Source of the DNA: Thermoplasmata archaeon
GTDB taxonomy: Archaea > Thermoplasmatota > Thermoplasmata > Lutacidiplasmatales > UBA184
Direction of reading: 5' to 3'
NCBI GenBank assembly: GCA_022750115.1
Contig: JAKIWI010000001.1
Coordinates: 271,490-335,489 of the forward strand
DNA: 64,000 nt
The notes beneath the pieces are model-generated. The model was not told the DNA's origin and did no database searches. It saw only the letters and a list, made by a program, of their open reading frames with translations. This document shows positions 1-7,041 of this stretch, in pieces. Positions within the stretch are counted from its first letter, which is position 1; every line of letters begins with the position of its first letter. The position numbers and the translations under genes are program-made.

Positions 1-75
1 GTCCGATTCGGCGACGACTCTCTCTCCCACGCGTCGCAATATGGGCGCAATTCTGGCCCGGGGGGCGAGATTGAA

Positions 76-282
76 ATGGGGGCGATGCCTCCTGAACTCG
101 TGACCGGTCGCCGCCTTTCTCAGGCCACGATCGAGTGGCTCGGCCCGGTGGCGCGCCCGGGCGAATCGCCCGATGAGACGATCGTCCGCCTCGTCCACGA
201 GGTCGAACGGGACGACACGATCCGGAGCGAGGTCGACCTCCTGGCCCGAAGGGACGCACTTCTCCACCTCGACGACCTGTAA
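76..282 (+). CDS. small hypothetical protein, antitoxin-like pattern
   Basis: Not recognised with certainty. The 68-residue product has the pattern RRLSQATIEWLGPVARPGES at about residues 11-30 followed by an acidic helix. This resembles short archaeal strand-helix proteins that often pair with toxins (DUF7557-like); the link is inference. The ATG at 76 was taken as start; an in-frame ATG at 85 is equally possible, and an AATATG stretch at about 38-43 could be the TATA box. It converges on the membrane-protein gene ending at 369. No toxin partner is visible downstream, and the upstream side is cut by the window edge. Confidence 0.5.
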   Translation: MGAMPPELVTGRRLSQATIEWLGPVARPGESPDETIVRLVHEVERDDTIRSEVDLLARRDALLHLDDL

Positions 283-368
283 CGCGGGACCTGCGAGGTA
301 CGACCCGCGCGCGGACCTCGGGACCATCCCGGTGGTCGAGCTCCCTCGAACCGAACGGAACGACCCCG

Positions 369-1442
369 CTAGGCGGGCGTGGCCTGGACATGGGCGGGGA
401 CGTCTCGTCTCGGCGCGTCGTACCGTCGCCAGAGGAACAGGAAGAACCAGATCGCCAGCACATCCCCGACGAGGACCACCGGAACGCCGAGGCCGACGAC
501 GGCGCCGGCGAACATGATCGGCGCCACGAGCCCCATCGTCAAGGCGAGGAGACAACGCTCGTTGGCCACGCGGCCGATCCCGGCACTGACCACGAGTAGG
601 AACGCGAGGAGCGCGCCCAGCAACGCGAGCACGGTCACCGCGGGCGGCATGCCCGCGACACCGAACAGGGCATCGATCAGGAGCAACCCGGGCCAGAACG
701 CCGTGCCGAGGATCGCGAACACCCAGGGTGGTCGAGTCGGGCCAGCATGCCAGGGGCGAACCAGGTCGCGAGGGACCGTCCGAGCGGCCCAGACGAGCGC
801 AGCGATCGCGATCAAGCTCCCGAGGACGATCGGGACGCCCGCAAAGAAGTGGAACAACCCCCACGTGACGAGCAAGAGGGAGCTGGTCGTGAGGGCGAGG
901 ACGCCCAGTGCCGCCGCGATTCCCCGGCGGGCCAGGAACGGCACTCCCCGCGACGTCGGGAGAGCGAGGTCGAGAAGGAGGATCGGGAGCCCGATGGAGA
1001 ACACCACGTGCACCGCAACGACCCCGACGAGCCAAACCCAACTGACTCCAAGGAAGTGACCATAGAACCCGAGCGCGCCGACGACGCTCGCCTGGGGATT
1101 GAACAGGGTCGACAGCGCCAGTCCCTCTTCGACGATGGCGTAGGCGCAGCCGAGGAGGATCACGGTCGTCCAGCCTCCGCGCCAGCGGATCCGCGCTTCC
1201 CGGATCAGGAGGACGCCCGGAACGTACAGTCCGAGATTGAAGCACAGCAGGAGGGCGAAGAGCGGTGGCGCGACGACGATCCCGCCCAGTTTGCTCGAGC
1301 CGCTCAGGTACTCGACAATGCCGGGGCTCAGGAGCGCGACGAGGAGGATTGGGTGCCGCCCGACCCAGGCTCGGAATCGGGCTCCCCGGGGTCCGACCGA
1401 GGACGATGACGGAGGAACGGGTGGGAGTTCTGGGGCACTCAT
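369..1442 (-). CDS. polytopic membrane protein of unknown function
   Basis: The 357-residue product has a short Pro/Ser-rich cytoplasmic start and then about ten hydrophobic segments spread to residue 340, so it is an integral membrane protein. One segment carries CAYAIVEEGLALS. The EE pair recalls CPBP intramembrane proteases, but the following Arg and the downstream His motifs of that family are not evident, so no function is assigned. The ATG at 1442 is supported by a TTTCAAGTAG box at 1467-1476 in the intergenic DNA, about 32 nt upstream, which fits a leaderless transcript. It stands alone between the GyrI-like gene and the convergent small ORF. Confidence 0.75.
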   Translation of the reverse strand: MSAPELPPVPPSSSSVGPRGARFRAWVGRHPILLVALLSPGIVEYLSGSSKLGGIVVAPPLFALLLCFNLGLYVPGVLLIREARIRWRGGWTTVILLGCAYAIVEEGLALSTLFNPQASVVGALGFYGHFLGVSWVWLVGVVAVHVVFSIGLPILLLDLALPTSRGVPFLARRGIAAALGVLALTTSSLLLVTWGLFHFFAGVPIVLGSLIAIAALVWAARTVPRDLVRPWHAGPTRPPWVFAILGTAFWPGLLLIDALFGVAGMPPAVTVLALLGALLAFLLVVSAGIGRVANERCLLALTMGLVAPIMFAGAVVGLGVPVVLVGDVLAIWFFLFLWRRYDAPRRDVPAHVQATPA

Positions 1443-1466
1443 CGCCCCGGAATTCTGCGAATCGTC

Positions 1467-1476
1467 CTACTTGAAA
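1467..1476 (-). promoter_or_regulatory. TATA-like box TTTCAAGTAG for the membrane-protein gene
   Basis: The minus strand reads TTTCAAGTAG in a non-coding gap. The TCAAGTAG core begins 32 nt before the ATG at 1442, the distance expected for a leaderless archaeal transcript. The same ten bases occur before the SRPBCC gene at 2569-2578. Confidence 0.5.
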
Positions 1477-1600
1477 CCCAAAGAATCAATTCGACGGAGC
1501 CCGACGACGGGGCGGGTCGGGACTGGGAACCCACCGGCGGACCGGCCGACCCCCTCCGGGGCTGGTCCGGTCCGCCAAGGGGCGGTCGACGATGGCGGAC

Positions 1601-2053
1601 CTAGCGGCGGACGATGATCTCGACGGAGGTGTTCTTCCAGGCGGACTTGTCGGTCCACGGGTCCCCGCGATACACCTCGCGCGACGATCCGACGGACTTG
1701 ACTTCCTTGTCCTTCTTGCGCCACCGGAGCCAGTCGCTCAGACCGTGGTAGACGATGCGCGGCGATACCAGGTCGGGGTCGAACGTTACGCGCGCGACGG
1801 CGGTCGCGGGGAGGGTCCTCCACCGGATGCCGCCCGTCGACCTCGCGTTCCCCTTCGCCTCGAGTCCGACCTCGAGGGTCTCGTCCGGGCGCCATCGGAA
1901 GATGACCTTCCCGGTCTTCAGCTTGTTCTCGCTCGCCCAGGTCCGAAGCTTCTGCAGCTCGGCCCGGCCGATGTTCTCGCTCCACTTTCCCTTCGCGACG
2001 AGCGTGGCGATCCGGTAACTCGGCGCCTTCCCTAGCTCAAAGTCTACGGCCAT
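1601..2053 (-). CDS. GyrI-like small-molecule-binding domain protein
   Basis: The 150-residue product matches the GyrI-like/SOUL-type effector-binding fold. It opens with MAVDFELGKAPSYRIATLV, has a central DETLEVGLEAKG stretch, a FDPDLVSPRIVYHGLSDW motif, and ends in VEIIVRR. The family binds hydrophobic small molecules, either alone or as the ligand domain of AraC/MerR regulators; here no DNA-binding domain is attached. The ATG at 2053 was preferred over GTG 2062 because AGGTGA lies just upstream as a strong Shine-Dalgarno site. It follows the SRPBCC gene by 27 nt on the same strand, so co-transcription is likely. Ligand unknown. Confidence 0.75.
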   Translation of the reverse strand: MAVDFELGKAPSYRIATLVAKGKWSENIGRAELQKLRTWASENKLKTGKVIFRWRPDETLEVGLEAKGNARSTGGIRWRTLPATAVARVTFDPDLVSPRIVYHGLSDWLRWRKKDKEVKSVGSSREVYRGDPWTDKSAWKNTSVEIIVRR

Positions 2054-2080
2054 CGTTTTCACCTGTGATCCTTCGGAGGT

Positions 2081-2548
2081 TTACGCGTGCACCGCGCGGT
2101 ACTCGGAGTCGAGGTCGGCCTTCAGCCGGTCGAACGAGGTCCGCATGTCGCGGCGCATCTTGCCCGACCCCATCATGAACATCAAACGGGCCACGAACCC
2201 GTCCGGGTGCAGATAGAACTCGGCGTGGTGCGTCGTGCCCGCACCGTCGGCGCGGAGGGTCTCGACGATCTTCGTGTGGGCGACCTGACGGCCGGAGTTG
2301 GAGAAGAAGCCGCCCTCCGCCCACCAATGGTCCGGAGGGGCGAGGGTGACGGTCATCTTCGTCGTGCCCTGGCGCATGGCGCCCTCGAGCTGAACGGTCG
2401 TCCCGTTGCGCGTGACCTTGCCGGGGTTCGTCATCCCGAAGTAGCGCGTGCCGTCGTCGTCGTGAAAATCGGTGAGCCAACTGTACGCGAATTCGGGGGG
2501 CGCGTCGTAGTGATTGTCGAGGGTGAGCCCTGGCTTCTCATCGGTCAT
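2081..2548 (-). CDS. SRPBCC/polyketide-cyclase-like lipid-binding domain protein
   Basis: The 155-residue product looks like a START/SRPBCC hydrophobic-cavity protein. It starts MTDEKPGLTLDNHYDAPPEF, where a helix follows the first strand, continues with alternating strands (TTVQLEGAMRQ, TKMTVTLAPPDHWW, THHAEFYLHPDG) and ends in a long C-terminal helix with MRRDMRTSFDRLKADLDSE. Such proteins bind or act on lipids or polyketides; the ligand is not predictable. The ATG at 2548 sits 28 nt after a TCAAGTAG box. The open frame runs further upstream, but that part lies over the DUF4760-like gene and has no domain features. It probably heads a short operon with the GyrI-like gene. Confidence 0.7.
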   Translation of the reverse strand: MTDEKPGLTLDNHYDAPPEFAYSWLTDFHDDDGTRYFGMTNPGKVTRNGTTVQLEGAMRQGTTKMTVTLAPPDHWWAEGGFFSNSGRQVAHTKIVETLRADGAGTTHHAEFYLHPDGFVARLMFMMGSGKMRRDMRTSFDRLKADLDSEYRAVHA

Positions 2549-2568
2549 CGACGTTCGACCCCCGCCTG

Positions 2569-2578
2569 CTACTTGAAA
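2569..2578 (-). promoter_or_regulatory. TATA-like box overlapping the preceding stop codon
   Basis: The minus strand reads TTTCAAGTAG, with the core 28 nt before the ATG at 2548. The last three bases are the stop codon of the DUF4760-like gene. The identical string at 1467-1476 lies in a non-coding gap, which argues that this copy may also be functional and not just coding sequence. Confidence 0.35.
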
Positions 2579-3186
2579 GGTTCCCCTCCGCTCGATGGTG
2601 GAGCCCCTCTGGCGCCGATTCCCCCCGGGGCCGGCCCTTTTGGCTCGTGCGTGAACCCTTGGTACGTCCCCGCCTTCTCCTCCTCGGAGCGGTGGGCCAT
2701 GTGGAGGCGCGCTTCCACCGCGAGCCACTCGAAGTTGCGGTAGGTCTTGACGTCGAGGTCGTACCTCGACGCGATGAAGGCGGCGTGCGGCTCGAACACC
2801 TGCCAATCCCGCACGACGATGAACTGCAGGGAGTCGAGGACCGTCTCGAGGTCGACGATCTCCGAGCGGGCCATCTGGCCCAGCAGCTCGTAGAAGTAGG
2901 CGAAATTGCGGACCTCGAAGTCCTCCGGCGTCTCGAAGACGTCTTTCCAGCCCGTCTCCCGGAACTTCTGCAACAGCACGAACATCCGGGCCCGCCGCCG
3001 CGGGAACGACTCGTCCGTGATCCGCTCGAGGAACGTGAGGGAGAACGTCGCCTGCTGCTGGCGGAGCGTGGCGCGCAGCAGTCGCCCGTTCTGGCGGAGC
3101 TGGATGAGCACGAAGATCGCGCTCATCACGACGGCGCCGGAGCTCGCCGCCCCCAGGATGGTATAGATCGTCGTCAGGTCGGCCAT
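2569..3186 (-). CDS. DUF4760-like membrane-anchored protein
   Basis: The 205-residue product has one N-terminal membrane segment at about residues 8-28 (TILGAASSGAVVMSAIFVLI), then QLRQNGRLLRATLRQQQATF and an all-helical domain with EVRNFAYFYELLGQMARSEI. This layout is that of DUF4760-like proteins, whose role is unknown. A diverged paralogue lies at 56541-57080. The ATG at 3186 is the only good start before the membrane helix. The C-terminal 30 residues are Gly/Pro-rich and probably disordered. It is divergent from the M29-like gene at 3315. Confidence 0.65.
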   Translation of the reverse strand: MADLTTIYTILGAASSGAVVMSAIFVLIQLRQNGRLLRATLRQQQATFSLTFLERITDESFPRRRARMFVLLQKFRETGWKDVFETPEDFEVRNFAYFYELLGQMARSEIVDLETVLDSLQFIVVRDWQVFEPHAAFIASRYDLDVKTYRNFEWLAVEARLHMAHRSEEEKAGTYQGFTHEPKGPAPGGIGARGAPPSSGGEPFK

Positions 3187-3314
3187 CGGGTCGGGCGGGG
3201 CACCGAGCCCCGGGTCATGAACGTGACCGTTCTCAGGACGGCCGGCGCGGCTCCGCAGGGAGCGGCCTCGCCACCCTGGGTCGGACTCATGTAGCGACCC
3301 CGACTCGGTTCCCC

Positions 3315-4409
3315 ATGTCGCGCCTCGAAACCCAGCTCGCCCGGACGATCTTGGCCCGGAACCTGAAGGTCCGGCCCGGCGAATCCGTCGTCATCGAGAG
3401 CTGGTCGCACTCCCTGCCGTACGTCGGCGCCTTCGTCGAGGAGACGCGGCGGCTCGGCGCGGACGCGATGGTCCTCTACGAAGACGAGCGCGCCTGGTGG
3501 TCGGGGATCGACTCTCGGAAGACGAAGCCGTTGGGACGCATGTCGCGCTCGGAGCGGGCCGCGCTCGCCGCTGCGAACGTCTACATCTACTTCTGGGGTC
3601 CCGAGGACCGCCCTCGGGCCGACGCGCTCCCCGAACGCGTCGGGGGGTCCGCCATGGCGTTCAACGAGGAGTGGTACCGCATTGGTCGCAAGGGGAAGCT
3701 TCGAGGCTGCCGGATGTCGGTCGCCTACGCCACGGACCCCCTGGCAACGAAGATCGGCGTCGACGGAACTCGGTGGAGGCGTCAGATCGCCACTGCCGGA
3801 CTTGCCGACTCGGGACGGATGTACGCCACTGGTCGGGAGATTGCCCGTCGACTTCAATCGGGCAAAGAGCTCCGGATCCATCACAAGAACGGCACGGACC
3901 TGACGCTCGGCCTCGCGGGCTACCAGCCCCGCGTCGAATCTGGGCTCATAGACAAGGACGCGATGGCCCGGCCGTACGGATTCCTCGCAAACTCTCCAGC
4001 GGGCACGGTCATCGTCGGTCTCGACGAACGCCGCGGTGACGGTACCGTGGTCGCCAACACTCCCTACATCATGCCGACCCAGAAGGTCGGCACCGGACGC
4101 TGGGAGCTCTCGGGCGGACGGCTCGTCTCGTTCTCGTTCGACGACGACGGCACCGAGGTGGAGTCAGGCTACCGCGCCGCGGGCTCCGGGAAGGACCGAC
4201 CGGCGCTCCTCAGCATCGGACTGAACCCGAAGGCCCGCGGCGTCCCGCAGTACGAAGAGATCGAGTCCGGCACGGTGCTCCTCGGAACCGGCGGCAACGC
4301 CTTTCTAGGCGGAAAGACGGCCCTCCCCTACCAGCTCTACTCCATGCTCCGGGGCGCCGACGTCGAGGTCGACGGAACCCCGATCGTGCACGGCGGTCGG
4401 GTCGGCTAG
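3315..4409 (+). CDS. M29-type aminopeptidase homologue, metal ligands apparently lost
   Basis: The 364-residue product has the length and opening of M29 (AmpS/AmpT) aminopeptidases: LARTILARNLKVRPGESVVI, then VEETRRLGADAMVLYEDE. In active M29 enzymes the C-terminal half supplies metal ligands from an AELxLGTN-type Glu, a GTxHxALG-type His and an HxD pair. Here the matching segments read ALLSIGLNP, GTVLLGTGG and a terminal VHGG, so the ligands seem to be replaced. The fold assignment is from the N-terminal half and overall order; the loss of activity is inference. It may bind peptides or serve another pathway as a pseudoenzyme. No operon partner is obvious; the ABC gene starts 128 nt later. 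Confidence 0.65.
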   Translation: MSRLETQLARTILARNLKVRPGESVVIESWSHSLPYVGAFVEETRRLGADAMVLYEDERAWWSGIDSRKTKPLGRMSRSERAALAAANVYIYFWGPEDRPRADALPERVGGSAMAFNEEWYRIGRKGKLRGCRMSVAYATDPLATKIGVDGTRWRRQIATAGLADSGRMYATGREIARRLQSGKELRIHHKNGTDLTLGLAGYQPRVESGLIDKDAMARPYGFLANSPAGTVIVGLDERRGDGTVVANTPYIMPTQKVGTGRWELSGGRLVSFSFDDDGTEVESGYRAAGSGKDRPALLSIGLNPKARGVPQYEEIESGTVLLGTGGNAFLGGKTALPYQLYSMLRGADVEVDGTPIVHGGRVG

Positions 4410-4448
4410 GGCCGCCCCGCTCGGGAGCCGAGGGCGACGCCCTCCGAG

Positions 4449-4465
4449 GCCCCGCGACGCGGGGC
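4449..4465. repeat. perfect 17-nt palindrome in the gap before the ABC genes
   Basis: GCCCCGCGACGCGGGGC has 8-nt arms around a single central A, between the M29-like stop codon (4409) and the ABC ATPase start. It may be a regulator site for the ABC operon or a hairpin ending the upstream transcript. There is no T-tract after it, so the role is open. Confidence 0.45.
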
Positions 4466-4537
4466 GATGGGATATGAGCAGGAACGAGTCCTAGGTCTCG
4501 ACAATCGGGGTTCGTGGCCCGTCCCCCCGTGCGATCG

Positions 4538-5341
4538 ATGTCGGAATCTCTCCCGCACTCGGCGAACCCCGGGGCGCCGACGCTGAGCCTCGAACAGGTC
4601 TCGAAGCGGTACGCCAACGTCGAAGCGCTGCGAAATGTCGACCTCGCGGTCGGAGCGGGCGAGGTCGTCGGACTCCTCGGGCCGAACGGCGCGGGAAAGT
4701 CGACCGCGATGAAGATCTCGATCGGCCTGGTCCGGCCCGATTCGGGGCGGGTCCGAGTCCTTGGGGAGGAGATCGGTCCCGACGCTCTCGCCCTGAAGCG
4801 CCAGCTCGGGTATGTTCCCGAGAACCCGTCGCTCTACGAGTTCCTCACCGGCGCGGAGTACCTCGACTTCGTGGCGGACATGTACGAGCTTCCGGCCGCC
4901 GGACGCGCCGAGCGAGTCGGCTCCTACCTTACGGCGCTCGAGCTCACGGGCCACGAAAACGCGATGATCAGCGGCTACTCGCAGGGCATGAAGCAGAAGG
5001 TGGCGCTGATCGCGGCGCTGCTCCACCGCCCCCGGCTCCTCGTCCTCGACGAGCCGCTCAATGGTCTCGACCCGCGATCGGCGCGCATCGTGAAAGAGCT
5101 CCTGACGAGCCTCGCGCACCGCGACGGTGTGGGGATCGTCTTCAGCACCCACGTCCTCGAGATCGCGCAGGCGATCTGCGACCGGCTCGTCATCGTGCAC
5201 CATGGCGCGGTCCTCGCCACGGGCACGGTGGACAGCCTGCGCCATCTGGCGGGCCTCGAAGGGTCGGGACTCGAGGAGGTGTTCCTGGCGCTGACGGGCA
5301 CGCAGGGCATCGGCGATATTGTGACGGCACTCAGCCGCTAG
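4538..5341 (+). CDS. ABC transporter ATP-binding protein
   Basis: A complete ABC-type nucleotide-binding subunit of 267 residues. Walker A GPNGAGKS is near residue 50, the signature YSQGMKQKV is mid-protein, Walker B is LLVLDEP, followed by GLDPRSARI and the switch His in FSTHVLE. The sequence type is that of ABC-2 export systems that power a polytopic partner. The ATG at 4538 was chosen because only eight residues separate it from an upstream GTG (4514), which cannot be excluded; a GATATG box at 4471 lies farther up. The permease gene starts 11 nt after the stop, so the two form an operon. Substrate unknown. Confidence 0.85.
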   Translation: MSESLPHSANPGAPTLSLEQVSKRYANVEALRNVDLAVGAGEVVGLLGPNGAGKSTAMKISIGLVRPDSGRVRVLGEEIGPDALALKRQLGYVPENPSLYEFLTGAEYLDFVADMYELPAAGRAERVGSYLTALELTGHENAMISGYSQGMKQKVALIAALLHRPRLLVLDEPLNGLDPRSARIVKELLTSLAHRDGVGIVFSTHVLEIAQAICDRLVIVHHGAVLATGTVDSLRHLAGLEGSGLEEVFLALTGTQGIGDIVTALSR

Positions 5342-5352
5342 GGCGGTCCCGG

Positions 5353-6969
5353 ATGAACCTTCGGAAGGTCCTCCGGCTCGCCGAGGTCCTGCTCGCCTCC
5401 CAGCTCCGCGCCGGCCGCGCGGCCTCGAACCCGCGCAGCTTCTTCGGCCGACCGGTCGTGATCGCCGCGGCCGATGCCGCAGCGTTCGCCGTCGTCTTCC
5501 TCCTGAGCTCGCTCGCCGCAGTGGCGTTCGAGAGTACAGGTCCCGGTGCTCTCAGCGCCCTCCTCGCCGCGGTGCTGCCGTTCGTCCCATTGCTGAGCGT
5601 CGGCGCCGTCCTGGTGGGCGGACTCATGTTCGAGCTCGCCTCCACGGCGAAGTTCGCGGCGAGCGACGCCGCGAACTGGCTCCCGCTCACCAGCGCGGAG
5701 TACGTTGTGGCGTCGGCGCTGTCGCTGACGGCCCTCTACTCGCTGTCCATCGCCGTTCTGGGGGGTGTCGCGCTCGGACTCGGCCTCGTGGGCCACGCAC
5801 TCCCGGCGGCCGCCTTTGCGGTCGCGTTGGGCGCGGTCGGACTGCTCGAGGGCTCGCTGCTCATCGAGATCCTGCGCGCCGTCACCCAGCGGGCGGGCTC
5901 CCTCGGTCGCCGGCGCGGGTCGACGGCTCTCGTGGTCCGGGCGGTCGCCTTCCTCCTCGTGGTCGTGGCGTTCGAGCTCTTGTTCAATCCCGTGATCCTA
6001 CTCGCGGCCGTCGCCGCGTTCTCCGGTCTAGGTCCGGTCGGTCTCGCGATTCCGTTCCTGTGGTCCGCGGACGCGGTCAGCGCCCTCCTCGCTGGCAACG
6101 GCCTGGGAGCCGGCGTTGCCGTGCTCGGGCAGGCGGCTCTGCTCGCGGTCATCGGCTACGCCGCGGCCCGCGCCCGCGCGCGGTTCTGGGTCCCCTCCGG
6201 CGGCGAGATCGAGTTCGAGCCCCACCGGTACGGCTCCGCTCCCTCGGCCCTCGGCGCCCTCGGATTCAGCCGGCCCGAGCTGGCCCTCGCGGCGAAGGAC
6301 CTGCGGAGTCTCCTCCGACGACGCGAGCTACTCCCTCTCCTGCTACTGCCCCTGATCGTCTCGATTGTGCTCCTCGTCGAGCGGGGGGCCGGCGCGACGC
6401 CCTCCGGGGACTCGCTCACGCTCGGGTTGATGGCGTGGTTCGGGGGCTTGTCGGCGCTGCTCCTCTCCGCGTCGTCGTTCGGCCAGGAGCGAAAAGCTGT
6501 CGCCCACCTCTACTTCCTCCCCATCCGCCCCCGCGCGGTGCTGCGAGCGAAGGCGAGCGTGAGCCTGCTGGTTTCGTTCGCCATCACGACGGGAATCCTC
6601 GCGGTCGCCTGCGTCGTGCTCCGACCGCCCGTCCTTACCTTGCCCGGTCTCGCCCTGACCGCCGCCCTGGCGATCGCCGAAGGGACGGTCATCGGGCTGC
6701 TCGCGGCGACGCGCTACTCCGACTTCCAGGACCGGCCGCGTCCCCAGTTCGTCCGCCCGCTTCCGATGCTCGCTACGGTCGGGCTCTACGCCGTGTTGGG
6801 CGGTGTCACCGTGACCCTCGCGCGGAGCCTGAGTTTCGGCGCCCTGTCCCCCCTGCTCCCTCTCCCGGTGGCGATCGGGGCGGTCGGAGTCCTCGTCGCG
6901 GTGTTGGCGGGACTCGCGGTCCTCGTCGACGGTGGCGCCCGTCGGCTGTTGCGCGAGCTTCCGACCTGA
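5353..6969 (+). CDS. ABC transporter permease, about 12 membrane segments
   Basis: The 538-residue product is almost entirely hydrophobic, with about twelve transmembrane stretches and a charged cytosolic loop in the middle (FWVPSGGEIEFEPHRYGSAP). A coupling-like segment PELALAAKDLRSLLRRREL follows this loop and is typical of large ABC-2 style permeases with two six-helix halves. It acts with the ATPase encoded directly upstream (11-nt gap). The ATG at 5353 precedes a basic amphipathic helix MNLRKVLRLAEVLLASQLR. It ends 72 nt from a convergent surface-protein gene. The substrate cannot be told from sequence. Confidence 0.8.
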   Translation: MNLRKVLRLAEVLLASQLRAGRAASNPRSFFGRPVVIAAADAAAFAVVFLLSSLAAVAFESTGPGALSALLAAVLPFVPLLSVGAVLVGGLMFELASTAKFAASDAANWLPLTSAEYVVASALSLTALYSLSIAVLGGVALGLGLVGHALPAAAFAVALGAVGLLEGSLLIEILRAVTQRAGSLGRRRGSTALVVRAVAFLLVVVAFELLFNPVILLAAVAAFSGLGPVGLAIPFLWSADAVSALLAGNGLGAGVAVLGQAALLAVIGYAAARARARFWVPSGGEIEFEPHRYGSAPSALGALGFSRPELALAAKDLRSLLRRRELLPLLLLPLIVSIVLLVERGAGATPSGDSLTLGLMAWFGGLSALLLSASSFGQERKAVAHLYFLPIRPRAVLRAKASVSLLVSFAITTGILAVACVVLRPPVLTLPGLALTAALAIAEGTVIGLLAATRYSDFQDRPRPQFVRPLPMLATVGLYAVLGGVTVTLARSLSFGALSPLLPLPVAIGAVGVLVAVLAGLAVLVDGGARRLLRELPT

Positions 6970-6970
6970 A

Positions 6971-6989
6971 CGGCTCGGTGGGCGAGCCG
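6971..6989. terminator. hairpin between convergent genes
   Basis: CGGCTC and GAGCCG form a 6-bp stem with a 7-nt loop just after the permease stop codon. It lies between two convergent genes, so a transcript-end role is plausible, although archaeal terminators normally depend on T-tracts and none is present. Confidence 0.3.
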
Positions 6990-7041
6990 GTGGACGGCTC
7001 GTCCGGGGGTAGAATGGGTTGGCGTGGCGACGCCGCCCCGC

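Noticed and set aside
369..1442. CPBP intramembrane protease for the polytopic protein
   Set aside because: The EE pair is present in one helix, but the Arg after it and the conserved His residues of that family are not seen.
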